Positions 17,660 to 29,421 of a DNA stretch of 64,000 bases are shown here, in pieces. The notes beneath the pieces were generated by a model. The model worked only from the letters and a program-made list of their open reading frames with translations. It was not told the DNA's origin and did no database searches. The position numbers were made by a program, and so were the translations under genes. Location of the stretch: assembly GCA_963702935.1 (NCBI GenBank), contig OY969772.1, positions 5,303,028 to 5,367,027 of the forward strand. The letters run 5' to 3'. The stretch is from DAOTWA01 sp963702935. GTDB taxonomy: Bacteria > Chloroflexota > Anaerolineae > Anaerolineales > Anaerolineaceae. How positions within the stretch are numbered: position 1 is the stretch's first letter; each line of letters begins with the position of its first letter.

Positions 17660-19100
17660 GGGTGCATCCCAGAAACGTGGAGGAAGTGAGATAATAGGAC
17701 AGTAATACTCCTAATAGAGGTTGCTGTCATGAAGAAAACCCGAGCACAAAGGCAAACGGAATTAAAGGCGAAAGCCGATGAAATCATCGAGCAATTGCTG
17801 AATTGGACAGACGAGAACCAAAAGCCCAGCTTGACGCAAATCGAGGATATCGTTTTGAAATTGCGCGGTGAACTTGGTCAGGCGATGATTGAGAATGTGG
17901 TCAGTGGGCAAGAAGCGGTGCAACCAGTGGAAGAGATACGCTGTAGCCAGTGTGGGCGAGCAATGCAGAACAAAGGGAAGCGCGAGAGGCAGATGGAAAC
18001 TCGAGCGGGAGAAGTTGAGCTCAGCCGGGGATATTACACCTGTCCGGAATGTGGAGGCAGGATTTTTCCCCCTGGATGAACAACTCGGGCTACAAGACAA
18101 GCATATGAGTGAGGGGGTGGGGAAATTAGTGGTTTGGCTGAGTGGGATGATGCCATTTGAGCGGGTAGAGCAGGTGTTGGAGCAAGTGGGACAGCTGCAT
18201 GTATCGCGCAATAGTGCTTGGCGCGAGGCCAACCGCTGGGGGGAAGGATTACGTCAGGCAGAAATGGCTGAAGCCGAGCAAGCAGGGCAGGTGGAAATGC
18301 GGGGAGGGGTCGTTCCAGGAGAAAGCCTGCGCTCTGAACGCCTGGGGGTGAGTTTGGATGGGTTCATGATCAATGTACGCGAAGAAGGCTGGAAAGAAGT
18401 GAAGGCCGGGAGTGTCTTTCGGGTAGAGAAAAGGGGGAAAATGGACGAAATCACCCAAGAGGAACTGGAAGTGGGTCAAGCCGTCGAGAATAGTTATGTG
18501 GCTTACCTGGGTGGGCCGGAGGTGTTTGGGGAGAAGTTGTGGGCAGAAGCCAGAAGAAGACGCTGGACAACGGCAGGCGATACCCAGGTGGTAGCTGATG
18601 GAGCGGTTTGGATCTGGAATTTAGCCTCCGACCACTTTTATGATAGTGTTCAGGTGGTCGATTGGTCCCATGCGAAATCTCACCTGGCGCATGCCGCCCA
18701 GTTGCTATATGGTGAAGGAACCAACCTGGCGCAGCGTTGGCTCAATGACCAGGAAACCCGTTTGTATCAAGGCCAAGCTGAAGATATAGCAGCCACGATC
18801 CGGGATTCGGCCAACAAAGACGCAGCCAACGCAGCGGAGTTACTCACGGAAGCAGGCTATTTTGAGAGCAATAAGAGACGCATGGAATATCTGGACCGGC
18901 GTATGGAAGGGTGGGTCATTGGAAGCGGCATGATCGAAAGTGGGGCCAAACAATACCAGGCTCGTTTCAAAGGGCCAGGAATGCAATGGAGCCGAAAGGG
19001 AGCAGAAAGATTATTACCGGTACGAACGGCTATTTTGAGTAACCGTTTTGATGAACTGTGGCATCGTGTTTACTACTCGCCAAATAATTGAGATGCACCC
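17660..19100 (+). mobile_element. ISKra4-family insertion sequence (ISMich2-like), complete, with 8-bp target duplication
   Basis: The element is 1,441 bp. Its ends are inverted: GGGTGCATC at 17660-17668 and GATGCACCC at 19092-19100, with similarity continuing inward (GGGTGCATCyCA). It is flanked by a perfect direct repeat CTGGTCTT (17652-17659 and 19101-19108). Ends beginning GGG and an 8-bp duplication fit the ISMich2-like branch as I recall it. It encodes one transposase split over two frames. The right end stands seven bases before the -35 element of the valS T-box promoter, so the insertion has replaced whatever lay upstream. The intact duplication indicates a recent insertion. Confidence 0.92.
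17729..19091 (+). CDS. ISKra4-family transposase, two frames
   Basis: About 453 residues if the frames are joined. The first frame (17729 to about 18056) gives a helical N-terminus and a zinc ribbon (CSQCGRAM, then CPECG). The second frame runs to 19091 and contains the DDE-type core: SLDGFMINVRE, then DGAVWIWNLASDHF followed by VDWSHAKSHL, and GSGMIESGAKQYQARFKGPG near the C-terminus. The join is TGT-GGA-(G)-GCA-GGA-TTT, giving CPECG-AGFFPLDEQLGL, so a +1 shift is needed. This may be a programmed +1 event at the nearby T5-C5 run, a base-calling error, or an inactivating mutation. Confidence 0.85.
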
Positions 19101-19115
19101 CTGGTCTTCCACCAT

Positions 19116-19144
19116 TTGACACTCCCCTCCAAAGGCGTTATAAT
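19116..19144 (+). promoter_or_regulatory. Consensus sigma-70 promoter of the T-box-valS transcript
   Basis: TTGACA (19116-19121), exactly 17 bases, TATAAT (19139-19144). This is a perfect consensus. It lies just outside the right end of the insertion sequence, so it has been spared. Confidence 0.85.
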
Positions 19145-19149
19145 TTTGT

Positions 19150-19429
19150 TCAACAATCGAATGAAGTCTTTCCAGGAGGAGTAAGCGGCCTGAGCACTGG
19201 CAGAGAAGGAGCGCCGCAGGCTGAGAGCCTCCGCAGCAGCAAGCCGCCGAAGTCGCCTGGATCAACCGCCGCAGAAATCCCCGCCTGGGGAGAGTAGACC
19301 GGCGCGGGTAAGCCCGTTACAGCGCGGCCCTGACGCCGGTCAGGGCAACGAGCGCGCCAGACTCCCGGCGAATTGAGGTGGTACCGCGGAAGGTTTCTCC
19401 TTTCGTCCTCTGGGACGAAAGGATTTTTT
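19150..19429 (+). promoter_or_regulatory. T-box riboswitch leader (valine)
   Basis: The leader of about 280 bases ends in the T-box sequence GAGGTGGTACCGCGGA (19375-19390), the universal antiterminator motif that pairs with the CCA end of uncharged tRNA. It is followed by an intrinsic terminator and then valS. A GTC triplet at 19252-19254, within a purine-rich segment, is a candidate specifier for tRNA-Val; this placement is tentative because the stem I fold was judged only by eye. It should raise valS expression when tRNA-Val is uncharged. Confidence 0.9.
19398..19429 (+). terminator. T-box intrinsic terminator
   Basis: TCCTTTCGTCC (19398-19408) pairs with GGACGAAAGGA (19413-19423) and is followed by six T. 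Its 5' side is next to the T-box motif, as required for the terminator/antiterminator switch. Confidence 0.9.
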
Positions 19430-19465
19430 GTTTAATACCCGTACTCATCCGGACTGGAGGTTCTT

Positions 19466-22173
<2,708 letters not shown>

Positions 22174-22185
22174 GGAAGAAAGAGA

Positions 22186-23093
22186 CTCACGCAAAGGCGC
22201 GGAGACGCAAAGGTTTTTAACCAGGGGGCGGGATGTGAATCCCGCCCTACTAATTTCCTTTCACTCCCAGCAAGAAGGCGGCGAGCTTGGTGTATTCGCT
22301 GAAAGTGACCCGCCAGCCCTCGGCGCTCAGCCACCAGGTGGAAGAGCGGTACCAGTACGAGCGCACCGAGCGGACGATGATCTGGATGTGTGTGCCGCGA
22401 AACACTTCCCCGTACACCAGGCGCGTGCGCAGGGTATGATAAGGGTCGGTCACGATGATGCAGGAATCGATCCCGCCGCGCTCTTCCAGCAGATCGCGCA
22501 CCGCCACAGCTTCCGTATAGGTACTGTCCGCGTTGCTCTGGGTCTCAACGATGCCGTCCGACGGCACGCCCAGGGCCAGCACGTCCTTGCGCAGGGTCTG
22601 CGTAGAAGCCGTACCCAGGCCGGGCGCCACTTCCCCCGTTCTGGTCAGGACGAACAGGCCGGCATAGCCGTCCTTGTAGAGACGCACGGCCTCCTCCACC
22701 CGGGCCTGGTCGCCCCCGCTCAACAATACCAACGCGTCTGCCCGGCGCAGCGGGTCGCCGACGATTAAGATCGATCCGGCCAGGGTCAGGGAGGCGTAAC
22801 AGCCCATCAGCAGCACCAGGAGCAACAGCCCTACCAGGAGCGCCCGGCTGCACGCGCCACGAGCTTTTGTTTTCGTAGACATGCGCCTATTGTAACAAAG
22901 GCTTAAGGGGAGAGATGCTAAAGATTTCAACCACGAAGAGCACGAAGGGCGCCAAGGAAGCACAAAGTTTTAGAAGGGGAATCTAAAAAACTTCGTGGTC
23001 TTGGTATTCATTGTGGTTTAAAGCTTTCACTTGTCCCAATCACAACCTGGCGTTTAATGGATAAACTTGGCGGTCTTTGCGCCTTTGCGTGAG
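22186..23093. repeat. 15-bp inverted repeat pair flanking the DUF218 gene
   Basis: CTCACGCAAAGGCGC at 22186-22200 recurs as its exact reverse complement at 23079-23093. Between 22929 and 22999 a further inverted pair (AACCACGAAG and CTTCGTGGT) lies in the non-coding region upstream of the DUF218 gene. These look like members of dispersed intergenic repeat families, not coding sequence. The 308-base gap 22883-23190 contains no gene. Confidence 0.55.
22250..22882 (-). CDS. YdcF-like (DUF218) membrane protein
   Basis: 210 residues from an ATG giving MSTKTKARGACSRALL; an open frame to 22963 has no ribosome site. One N-terminal membrane segment (about 13-40) anchors a DUF218 domain: DALVLLSGGDQARVEEAVRL, then SNADSTYTEAVAVRDLL and IIVTDPYHTLRTRLVYGEVF. 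Family members include SanA/ElyC/YdcF, linked to envelope integrity, but the reaction is unknown. It is monocistronic. Confidence 0.8.
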   Translation of the reverse strand: MSTKTKARGACSRALLVGLLLLVLLMGCYASLTLAGSILIVGDPLRRADALVLLSGGDQARVEEAVRLYKDGYAGLFVLTRTGEVAPGLGTASTQTLRKDVLALGVPSDGIVETQSNADSTYTEAVAVRDLLEERGGIDSCIIVTDPYHTLRTRLVYGEVFRGTHIQIIVRSVRSYWYRSSTWWLSAEGWRVTFSEYTKLAAFLLGVKGN

Positions 23094-23190
23094 AATCAGC
23101 CTGCACCCAGGTGCTTGAAATTCTCATTTTGACTCGCTACCATGAAGAGGCAATGAGAACTGTCACATTTTGCCTGCGAGCGGTGTATCT

Positions 23191-23775
23191 ATGGTGAGCG
23201 GAGATCGGTTGAAAGCCTCACGCTTTTTCTCCCGGCCGGCCACCCGGCCTTCGGAAGCTGAGCTGGAAAGCGCCTTCGAAGCCCTTTTCAACGCCCAATG
23301 GGGCCGGGTGCACGACCTGCTGGCCGGCCTGGTTGGCGACGCAGACGAAGCCGAGGATCTGGCCCTGGAAGCCTTCACCAGACTGCACGACCGTCTGGAA
23401 GACCTCAACCAGAGCGACAATCCGGGCGGGTGGCTGTACAGGGTGGCTTTCAACCTGGGGCTGAATGCCCTGCGCCAGCGGTACCGCCGCAAGCGTTACG
23501 AAGAACGAGCCGGGCGCGATGCCCTCCGCACAGCTTCACCGTCCAACCCGGCCCTGGACGTGGAAGCCGACGAAGAGCGAAAGCAGGTGCGGCATATCCT
23601 GGCCGAGATGAAACCGGCCTCTGCGCGCCTGCTTTACCTGCGGTCGAGCGGCCTGAGCTATCAAGAGCTGGCCCAGGCGTGCGAGCTCTCCGCAGGCTCG
23701 ATCGGCACCCTGCTCAACCGGGCAGAGCAGGAATTCGAAAAGCGCTACCGGGCGCGTTTTGGAGACAGGCGATGA
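23191..23775 (+). CDS. ECF-type RNA polymerase sigma factor
   Basis: 194 residues from ATG; a TTG at 23170 is an alternative. Sigma region 2 is seen in ALFNAQWGRVHDLLAGLVGD with DEAEDLALEAFTRLHDRL, and region 4 in RLLYLRSSGLSYQELAQACE, a helix-turn-helix. The stop overlaps the start of a zinc-finger anti-sigma gene, the usual arrangement. An 8-bp inverted repeat (TTCTCATT at 23121-23128, AATGAGAA at 23152-23159) lies upstream and could be an autoregulatory site. Confidence 0.88.
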   Translation: MVSGDRLKASRFFSRPATRPSEAELESAFEALFNAQWGRVHDLLAGLVGDADEAEDLALEAFTRLHDRLEDLNQSDNPGGWLYRVAFNLGLNALRQRYRRKRYEERAGRDALRTASPSNPALDVEADEERKQVRHILAEMKPASARLLYLRSSGLSYQELAQACELSAGSIGTLLNRAEQEFEKRYRARFGDRR

Positions 23776-24960
23776 TGCGACATCTCAACGAAAGTGAGCT
23801 GCGAGCGTATCGAGACGGTGAGCTGGATGAAGGGCTTGCCAGGAGCTTCCAGGTCCACCTGGAGAGCTGCGCCTCCTGCCAGGCGCACTTCCAGGTCCTG
23901 CTGGACCGGGCAGAGCGAGTCCAGGGACAACTGGAGAGCCTCTTCCCTCGCCCCGCTTCCACTCCCCCTGACGCCGCTCTCCGAGCCCGCCTGGCACAGC
24001 GCACTTCTGATAGACCTAAGGAGACTTTTCCCATGCAAAAAGCATTTACACGTATCCCCCGCCCCGCCTTGGCCGGCCTGCTGCTCGCGCTGATCCTGGG
24101 AGTGAGCCTGGCGTTCCCCTCCGTGCGGGCGCTGGCGAGCAACTTCCTGGGCATCTTCCGCGTCCAGCAAGTCCAGGTCGTACCCATCAACCCGGCCAAC
24201 CTGCCTCAGGATTTGCAGAGCGTCGGGCCGAGCATCCAGAGCCTGATGTCCGAAGATTTCAGCTACAAGAGTGCCGGCCAGCCTCAGACGGTGACGAGCG
24301 CCGGTGAGGCCAGCAACCTGGCCGGGTTTGCCGTGCGCCTGCCTTCCGATACACTCGGCAACCCGCAGATCACGGTTCAGCCCGGCGCCCAGGGTACCTT
24401 GAAAGTCGACCTGGCGCGCATCCAGGCCATCCTGCAAGAAATGGGCCGCACAGACGTCAACCTGCCGGCCAGCCTGAATAACGCCACCATCACGGTCAAC
24501 ATCCCCGCCTCGGTCACCAGCGCCTACGGCGTCTGCCAGCGCCAGGAGACCCCCGCCAGTGGCAGCGCGGCCTCGCAAGCAATGCCGCCGGTCTACACCG
24601 GCCAGAGCTGCACCGCGCTGGTACAGCTCCCCTCGCCCACCGTATCGGCGCCGTCCGACCTGGACATCAACCAGCTCGGCAAGGAGTTCCTGCTGATGAG
24701 CGGAGTTCTCCCAGGCAGACGCCGAGCGCCTCAGCCAGACCATCGACTGGACCAGCACGCTGGTCATCCCCCTGCCGGTCGGCCAGGCTGACTACCAGGA
24801 CGTCCAGGTGGATGGGGTGAGCGGTGTGCTCATCAACCAGGCCGGCGGGGAAGGCTCGCCGCATTACCTGATCGTGTGGGTCAAGAACGGCATCGTCTAC
24901 GGCCTCTCCGGCAATGGAGATAACAGCGCCGGCCTGGCCCTGGCAAATTCCCTCCAATAA
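23772..24960 (+). CDS. Membrane anti-sigma factor with zinc-binding N-terminus, one frameshift
   Basis: About 395 residues after repair. The N-terminal zinc finger reads HLNESELRAYRDGELDE then HLESCASC (the His-x3-Cys-x2-Cys pattern of anti-sigma zinc domains). A membrane helix at about 100-120 (PALAGLLLALILGVSLAF) separates it from a large extracytoplasmic domain. The frame changes near 24702 at AGC-(G)-GAG, joining MS to EFSQADAERLSQTIDW; one extra G suffices and the repaired frame runs cleanly to TAA at 24958-24960. It probably sequesters the adjacent sigma factor until an envelope signal arrives. Confidence 0.8.
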
Positions 24961-24980
24961 AGCTAGAATTAATGCCTGTG

Positions 24981-25015
24981 TGGGCAGGGGTTGATACCAG
25001 CCCCTGCCCATTTTT
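24981..25015 (+). terminator. Intrinsic terminator abutting the ABC transporter start codon
   Basis: TGGGCAGGGG (24981-24990) pairs perfectly with CCCCTGCCCA (25001-25010) and five T follow. The T-run ends one base before the ATG at 25016. It ends the sigma/anti-sigma transcript and leaves no room for a ribosome site for the next gene. Confidence 0.85.
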
Positions 25016-25957
25016 ATGGACGCATCTATGGACATTGCATCGGATGAATTCGCTATCGAAACCCACGGGCTGCGCAAGGAATTTGGGCCCAAAGTCGCCG
25101 TAGAAGACCTCTCGCTAGAGGTACGGCGTGGAGAAGTGTTTGGCTTCCTGGGGCCTAACGGAGCCGGCAAGACCACTTCGGTCAAGATGCTCCTGGGATT
25201 GATCACCCCCACCGCCGGGGAAGCGCGCCTGCTGGGGCGCCCGCTCTCGGACTACCGCGCGCGCGCCAAAGTGGGCTTCCTGCCCGAGCACTTTCGTTTC
25301 CACGACTGGCTGACCGCCCACGAGTTCCTCGAGCTGCACGCCGAGCTGTACCACATCCCGGCCGAGACGCGCCCCAGGCGCGCAGACGAAATGCTCGAGC
25401 TGGTGGGCCTGGCGGAATTCGCCGGGCAGCGGCTGCGCACCTTCTCCAAGGGCATGTTGCAGCGCGTGGGCTTGGCGCAAGCCTTGCTCAACGAGCCTGA
25501 GCTGGTCTTCCTGGACGAGCCGACCTCCGGGCTGGACCCGGTGGGGCGCCTGCACGTGCGCGACATCATCCACCAATTGCGCCAACGCGGCGCGGCGGTC
25601 TTCCTCAACTCCCACCTGTTGAGTGAAGTAGAGATCACCTGTGATCGGGTAGCCTTCATCAAGCACGGCAGCGTGGTACAGACCAGCACGCTCAAGGGCC
25701 TGGTGGAAGGCAGCGTGTCGCTGGAGATTCGCGCCCGCCCGCTGAGTCCCGAGGTTGCCAACGACCTGGTGCAGTGGGGCCGGGACGTGCGCGTGGACGG
25801 CGACCACGCCAGCCTGACGATCGAAGGCGAAGCTCTGATCCCGGCCATCAACCGCTACCTGGTGGGAAAGGGGGTCGAGGTCTACGCCCTCACCCCGCAG
25901 CGCGTCTCATTAGAAGCGTTGTTCATTCAGATCATCGGCACGGAAGGAGGGCTGTAA
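25016..25957 (+). CDS. ABC transporter ATP-binding protein
   Basis: 313 residues. Walker A GPNGAGKTTS, signature-like TFSKGMLQRVGLAQALL and Walker B LVFLDEPTSGLDP are all present, as in DrrA/CcmA-type export ATPases, with a C-terminal extension of about 80 residues. The stop overlaps the permease start by one base. The first ATG directly follows a terminator T-tract; a second ATG at 25028 is possible. No Shine-Dalgarno sequence is seen for either, so translation may be leaderless from an internal promoter. Confidence 0.9.
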   Translation: MDASMDIASDEFAIETHGLRKEFGPKVAVEDLSLEVRRGEVFGFLGPNGAGKTTSVKMLLGLITPTAGEARLLGRPLSDYRARAKVGFLPEHFRFHDWLTAHEFLELHAELYHIPAETRPRRADEMLELVGLAEFAGQRLRTFSKGMLQRVGLAQALLNEPELVFLDEPTSGLDPVGRLHVRDIIHQLRQRGAAVFLNSHLLSEVEITCDRVAFIKHGSVVQTSTLKGLVEGSVSLEIRARPLSPEVANDLVQWGRDVRVDGDHASLTIEGEALIPAINRYLVGKGVEVYALTPQRVSLEALFIQIIGTEGGL

Positions 25958-26796
25958 TGAGCACGTTCACTTTCGCCCGCCTGACCTTCCGCGAGGCCGC
26001 GCGGCGCAAGATCCTCATCGTGGCGCTCATCATGGGAGTAGCCTTCCTGGCGGTCTACGCCCTGGGCTTTTACCTGATCCGCCAGAATTACCTGAATAAC
26101 GCCCGCAACCCCTCCACTTTGATGCTGAGCGAGATATCGAATTTCCTGCTGATGGCGGGGCTGTACGCGGTCAATTTCCTCACAGTGATGATGACCGTGC
26201 TGACCTCGGTAGACACCATCTCCGGGGAGATCTCCTCGGGCACCATCCACACCCTGGTCTCCAAGCCGGTGCGCCGCCTGGAAGTCTTCCTGGGAAAATG
26301 GCTGGGGTTCACCCTGCTGCTCAGCCTTTATCTGCTGCTGATGATGGGCGGGGTGCTGTTAGCGGCCTACCTGATCTCCGGCTATGTGCCCCCCAACCTC
26401 CTGCGCGGCATCGCCTTTCTATGGCTGAACAGCATCCTGCTGTTGAGCGTCTCCCTGCTGGGCGGCACGCAGCTCTCCACGCTGGCCAACGGCGTGATGG
26501 TGTTCGGGCTGTACGGCATCGCCTTCGTGGGCGGCTGGATCGAGCAGTTCGGCGCTTTCTTCCAGAACCAGACGGCCGTCAACGTAGGCATCCTCTCCAG
26601 CCTGATCATCCCCACCGAAGCGCTGTGGCGGCGGGCGGCCTACGAGATGCAGTCGCCCCTGGCCGGCATGTTGGGCGGCTTCACGCCCTTCTCTTCGATC
26701 TCGGTTCCCAGCCAGGCGATGGTGCTGTATGCCATCGTCTATACGCTGGTCGTGCTGGCGGTGGGCACGCGCATCTTCACCCAACGCGATTTCTAA
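25957..26796 (+). CDS. ABC-2 type transporter permease
   Basis: 279 residues, about six membrane segments. It starts MSTFTFARLTFREAARRKIL, typical of ABC-2 permeases, and contains the SGEISSGTIHTLVSKPVRR segment common in this family. It starts within the stop codon of the ATPase gene (TAATG), so the two are coupled. The exported substrate is unknown. Confidence 0.88.
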   Translation: MSTFTFARLTFREAARRKILIVALIMGVAFLAVYALGFYLIRQNYLNNARNPSTLMLSEISNFLLMAGLYAVNFLTVMMTVLTSVDTISGEISSGTIHTLVSKPVRRLEVFLGKWLGFTLLLSLYLLLMMGGVLLAAYLISGYVPPNLLRGIAFLWLNSILLLSVSLLGGTQLSTLANGVMVFGLYGIAFVGGWIEQFGAFFQNQTAVNVGILSSLIIPTEALWRRAAYEMQSPLAGMLGGFTPFSSISVPSQAMVLYAIVYTLVVLAVGTRIFTQRDF

Positions 26797-26837
26797 AGCT
26801 TTCTCCCTCAGCCCTGGCCCCCTTCCTCTCGACCCTC

Positions 26838-26860
26838 CCCCCTACCCCTGGAGTAGGGGG
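26838..26860. terminator. Hairpin between convergent genes
   Basis: CCCCCTAC (26838-26845) pairs with GTAGGGGG (26853-26860) with a 7-base loop, between the ABC permease and the leftward membrane protein gene. Confidence 0.55.
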
Positions 26861-26866
26861 ACGATC

Positions 26867-27697
26867 TCATTGCGCCGGGGCGGCGGCCCTTTGCAGAGCC
26901 GGTTCCTCCTGGGGCTGCGGCTGGCCGGCGGTCAGGAAGCCCGAAAACATCAGGATGGCGGCCAGCAGCTCGCCGAGATATAGGAACTGGCCGTTCCCCA
27001 GGCGCGTGAGCGTGCTGGCGAAGCCGATGGAAAGAGCGCCGGCGGCGATCAGCACGTTGCCGATGACGCGGTTGGGCAAGACGCGCTTGCGCCAGAACAG
27101 GAAGGCCGAATAGATCGCGCCGCCCACCAGGGTCAGCAGCCCATAGATATTGAAGAAGGGCGTGGTCAGGCGCACTGGCGAGCCCAGCGGCAGCAGCCCC
27201 TCCACGACGGTGACCTGTTGGCCATTCTGGGTTACCGTCCCGGTCGTCGCGCCCGCCGGCGCAGTCTGGCCGGGATCGAGCGCCTTCGTCCCGTACTGCT
27301 CGCTGACCGGGCGAGAAGTGGTAAAGACGGCCTGATTCAATTGGGGCATGGCTTGCAGCATCAGATAACCCGCAAACAGGCTGCCCACCACCAGCAGCGC
27401 GGTGACCCCGTGAACCCATTTTCTGCGCACCAGCAGATAAAGCGTGCCCTGGCCGATCCAGGCCGCGTTCAAGGCGGCGCCGAACAAATACCAGCCAAAG
27501 AAGACCCATCAATTCCAGGCCAGCGACAGATAAGCTTCCGCAAAGCTGCCCACGCCGAACATGGCCAGGCCAATTCCCCAGAACAGGAAATTCAAGCGGC
27601 GGCGCACCATAAAACGTTGCAAGACGTAGATGGTAAACACCAGCATGATAGCAGTCGAAATGAACGGCAGTATTCTGTTGATCGACATCCCTGACAC
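26867..27697 (-). CDS. Multi-pass membrane protein interrupted by an in-frame TGA
   Basis: About 276 residues in one frame. The N-terminal part (27697-27512) and the C-terminal part are separated only by a TGA at 27509-27511: LSLAWN-stop-WVFFGWYLFGAAL. The hydrophobic pattern runs straight through, giving about seven membrane segments, and the upstream stretch FWGIGLAMFGVGSFAEAYL pairs naturally with the downstream one, so this was one gene. A CGA-to-TGA change (Arg to stop) would explain it. Function unknown; I recall similar uncharacterised seven-helix proteins in Chloroflexota. It follows a small membrane-protein gene by 13 bases. Confidence 0.6.
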
Positions 27698-27710
27698 CTC
27701 CGTAAAAAGT

Positions 27711-27887
27711 TTAAAATCTGATCAAGCCCAACACGACCCCGGCGGCAAAAAGCACCAGCCCGGCCATGACGACCCCCAAGACGACCAGCAGGATCGGCAC
27801 GACCTTGTCAAAGAATACCGAGTTCGCCGGCATACGAGATTTGCTGCGCAGCGCAGGCGGTCTCTCTTGCGGCCCATCCTCTCCCAT
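27711..27887 (-). CDS. Small single-pass membrane protein
   Basis: 58 residues from an ATG preceded by AAGGAGGAGGTG, a very strong ribosome site. The N-terminal 30 residues are charged and Pro/Arg-rich (MGEDGPQERPPALRSKSR), followed by one hydrophobic helix (VVPILLVVLGVVMAGLVLFA). It is probably co-expressed with the downstream multi-pass protein. No known family recognised. Confidence 0.6.
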   Translation of the reverse strand: MGEDGPQERPPALRSKSRMPANSVFFDKVVPILLVVLGVVMAGLVLFAAGVVLGLIRF

Positions 27888-28051
27888 ATCACCTCCTCCT
27901 TCCCAGGAACAATCCTCATTATAGAAGCTCACAAGATGAAAGCAATGAAGGTTTTGTAGATTTCACTTAAGGAATTCTTAAGATTTAGAGGCCCGGCCCA
28001 CAAGTGATAAAATATTTGGGTACTTCCAATTCGGCTCGTTGGAGAGAAATC

Positions 28052-28450
28052 ATGCCATCCGTAATCGAACCAGAACACATCCACGTCGACGCGCTGCCTA
28101 CGATCTGGTCGCCCGTCCAATGGGAGCTGACTCCGGAAGAGCGCGTCCAGGAAGTGGAAACTCAGGCCATGGCCAGCCTGCTCGCCACGGCGGATATACC
28201 CGAAGCCCTCCTGCGCCTGCTGCTGCGCGAGGTGGACATTCAACGTTCTTATGAACCGCCCAAGGGTTACGACCCCGAACAACAGGGAGAGTGGGACGAC
28301 GACCTGATCACATTCGAGTTCAAGGTGCCCATCCAATTGCTCAACACCCGGCGCGAGCCGGAGCATCTCTACGCGGAATATCACTTTGCCAACCTGGGCT
28401 ATTGGAGCCTGGACATCACACCGGACTCGGTGACGATTCAACGCATTTAG
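28052..28450 (+). CDS. Uncharacterised acidic protein
   Basis: 132 residues from an ATG with GGAGAGAA upstream. No recognised domain. It is rich in Glu, Asp and Pro, lacks a signal peptide and ends in a beta-rich segment (AEYHFANLGYWSLDITPDSV). It precedes the dehydrogenase by 18 bases and is probably co-transcribed. The palindromic CTTAAGGAATTCTTAAG (27966-27982) lies about 70 bases upstream and could be an operator. GATAAAATA near 28004 may be the -10 element. Confidence 0.6.
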   Translation: MPSVIEPEHIHVDALPTIWSPVQWELTPEERVQEVETQAMASLLATADIPEALLRLLLREVDIQRSYEPPKGYDPEQQGEWDDDLITFEFKVPIQLLNTRREPEHLYAEYHFANLGYWSLDITPDSVTIQRI

Positions 28451-28468
28451 AAGGATGAGGAATAAACC

Positions 28469-29374
28469 ATGAAGGATGAAGGTCGAGCATTAAAAATTGG
28501 TTACATCGGATTGGGGCTGATGGGCAAATCCATGGCCCGCAACATTCTCAAAGCAGGCTTTCCGCTGGTAGTGCACAACCGCAGCCACGCCGCCGTGGAC
28601 GAGCTGGCCCGGGAAGGCGCGCAGACGGCTTCCTCGCCCGCCGAAGTGGCCCGCCAGGTGGACGTGGTCTTCACCAACGTGCCCGATTCGCCGGACGTGG
28701 AAAAAGTGGTCCTGGGGCCGCAGGGCATCCTCGAAGGGGCGCACCCCGGCCTGATCTGGGTGGATAACTCCACCATCAAGCCTGCCACCGCGCGCCAGGT
28801 CGCCGCCCGCCTGGAAGAAGCGGGCGTGTTCAGCCTGGACGCGCCGGTCAGCGGCGGGGACATCGGCGCGCGCGAAGGCACCCTGACCATCATGGTGGGC
28901 GGGGAGGCCGAAGCCCTCGAAAAAGTGCTGCCGGTGTTGCAGGCCCTGGGCAAGACCATCACCCACATCGGCGAGGTCGGAAGCGGGCAGATCGCCAAGG
29001 CCGCCAACCAGATCATGGTCGCCGCCCAGATGGTCGCCATGAGTGAGCTGCTCGTCTTCGCCCAAAAGGCCGGCGCCGACCCGCGCAAAGTGGTGCAGGC
29101 CATCAAGGGCGGCGCCGCGCAGTGCTGGACGCTGGACGTCAAGCCGCCGCGCCTGTTCGCCGGCAACCGCGCCCCCGGCTTCAAAGCGTCCATGCAAGCC
29201 AAAGACCTGAACATTATCATCGAGACCGCCCGGGAATACGGCGTGGCGTTGCCCTCCGCCGCCGTGGACGCGCAGCTTTACAACGCTATGCTGCAAAACG
29301 GCATGGCCGACCTGGACAACTCGGCGGTATTAGGCATCCTCGAGGCATTGGCGGGAGAAAAATTAGAAATCTAG
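28469..29374 (+). CDS. 3-hydroxyisobutyrate dehydrogenase-family oxidoreductase
   Basis: 301 residues. The beta-hydroxyacid dehydrogenase signature is clear: GYIGLGLMGKSMARNIL (nucleotide-binding loop), DAPVSGGDIGAREGTLTIMV (substrate site) and GSGQIAKAANQI with the catalytic lysine. HNRS at the end of the second strand suggests NADP preference. Possible substrates are 3-hydroxyisobutyrate, tartronate semialdehyde or a related small aldehyde/hydroxyacid; context does not decide. Confidence 0.9.
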   Translation: MKDEGRALKIGYIGLGLMGKSMARNILKAGFPLVVHNRSHAAVDELAREGAQTASSPAEVARQVDVVFTNVPDSPDVEKVVLGPQGILEGAHPGLIWVDNSTIKPATARQVAARLEEAGVFSLDAPVSGGDIGAREGTLTIMVGGEAEALEKVLPVLQALGKTITHIGEVGSGQIAKAANQIMVAAQMVAMSELLVFAQKAGADPRKVVQAIKGGAAQCWTLDVKPPRLFAGNRAPGFKASMQAKDLNIIIETAREYGVALPSAAVDAQLYNAMLQNGMADLDNSAVLGILEALAGEKLEI

Positions 29375-29421
29375 GCGGTAGGCGCATCAAGGCGGCTACC
29401 CGGCCCCCTGCAAGCGGCGTA

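Noticed and set aside
27505..27515. Selenocysteine or an alternative code reading TGA as Trp/Gly
   Set aside because: TGA is used as a normal stop for many genes in the window (for example at 932-934 and 23773-23775), and no SECIS-like stem was seen after this TGA.
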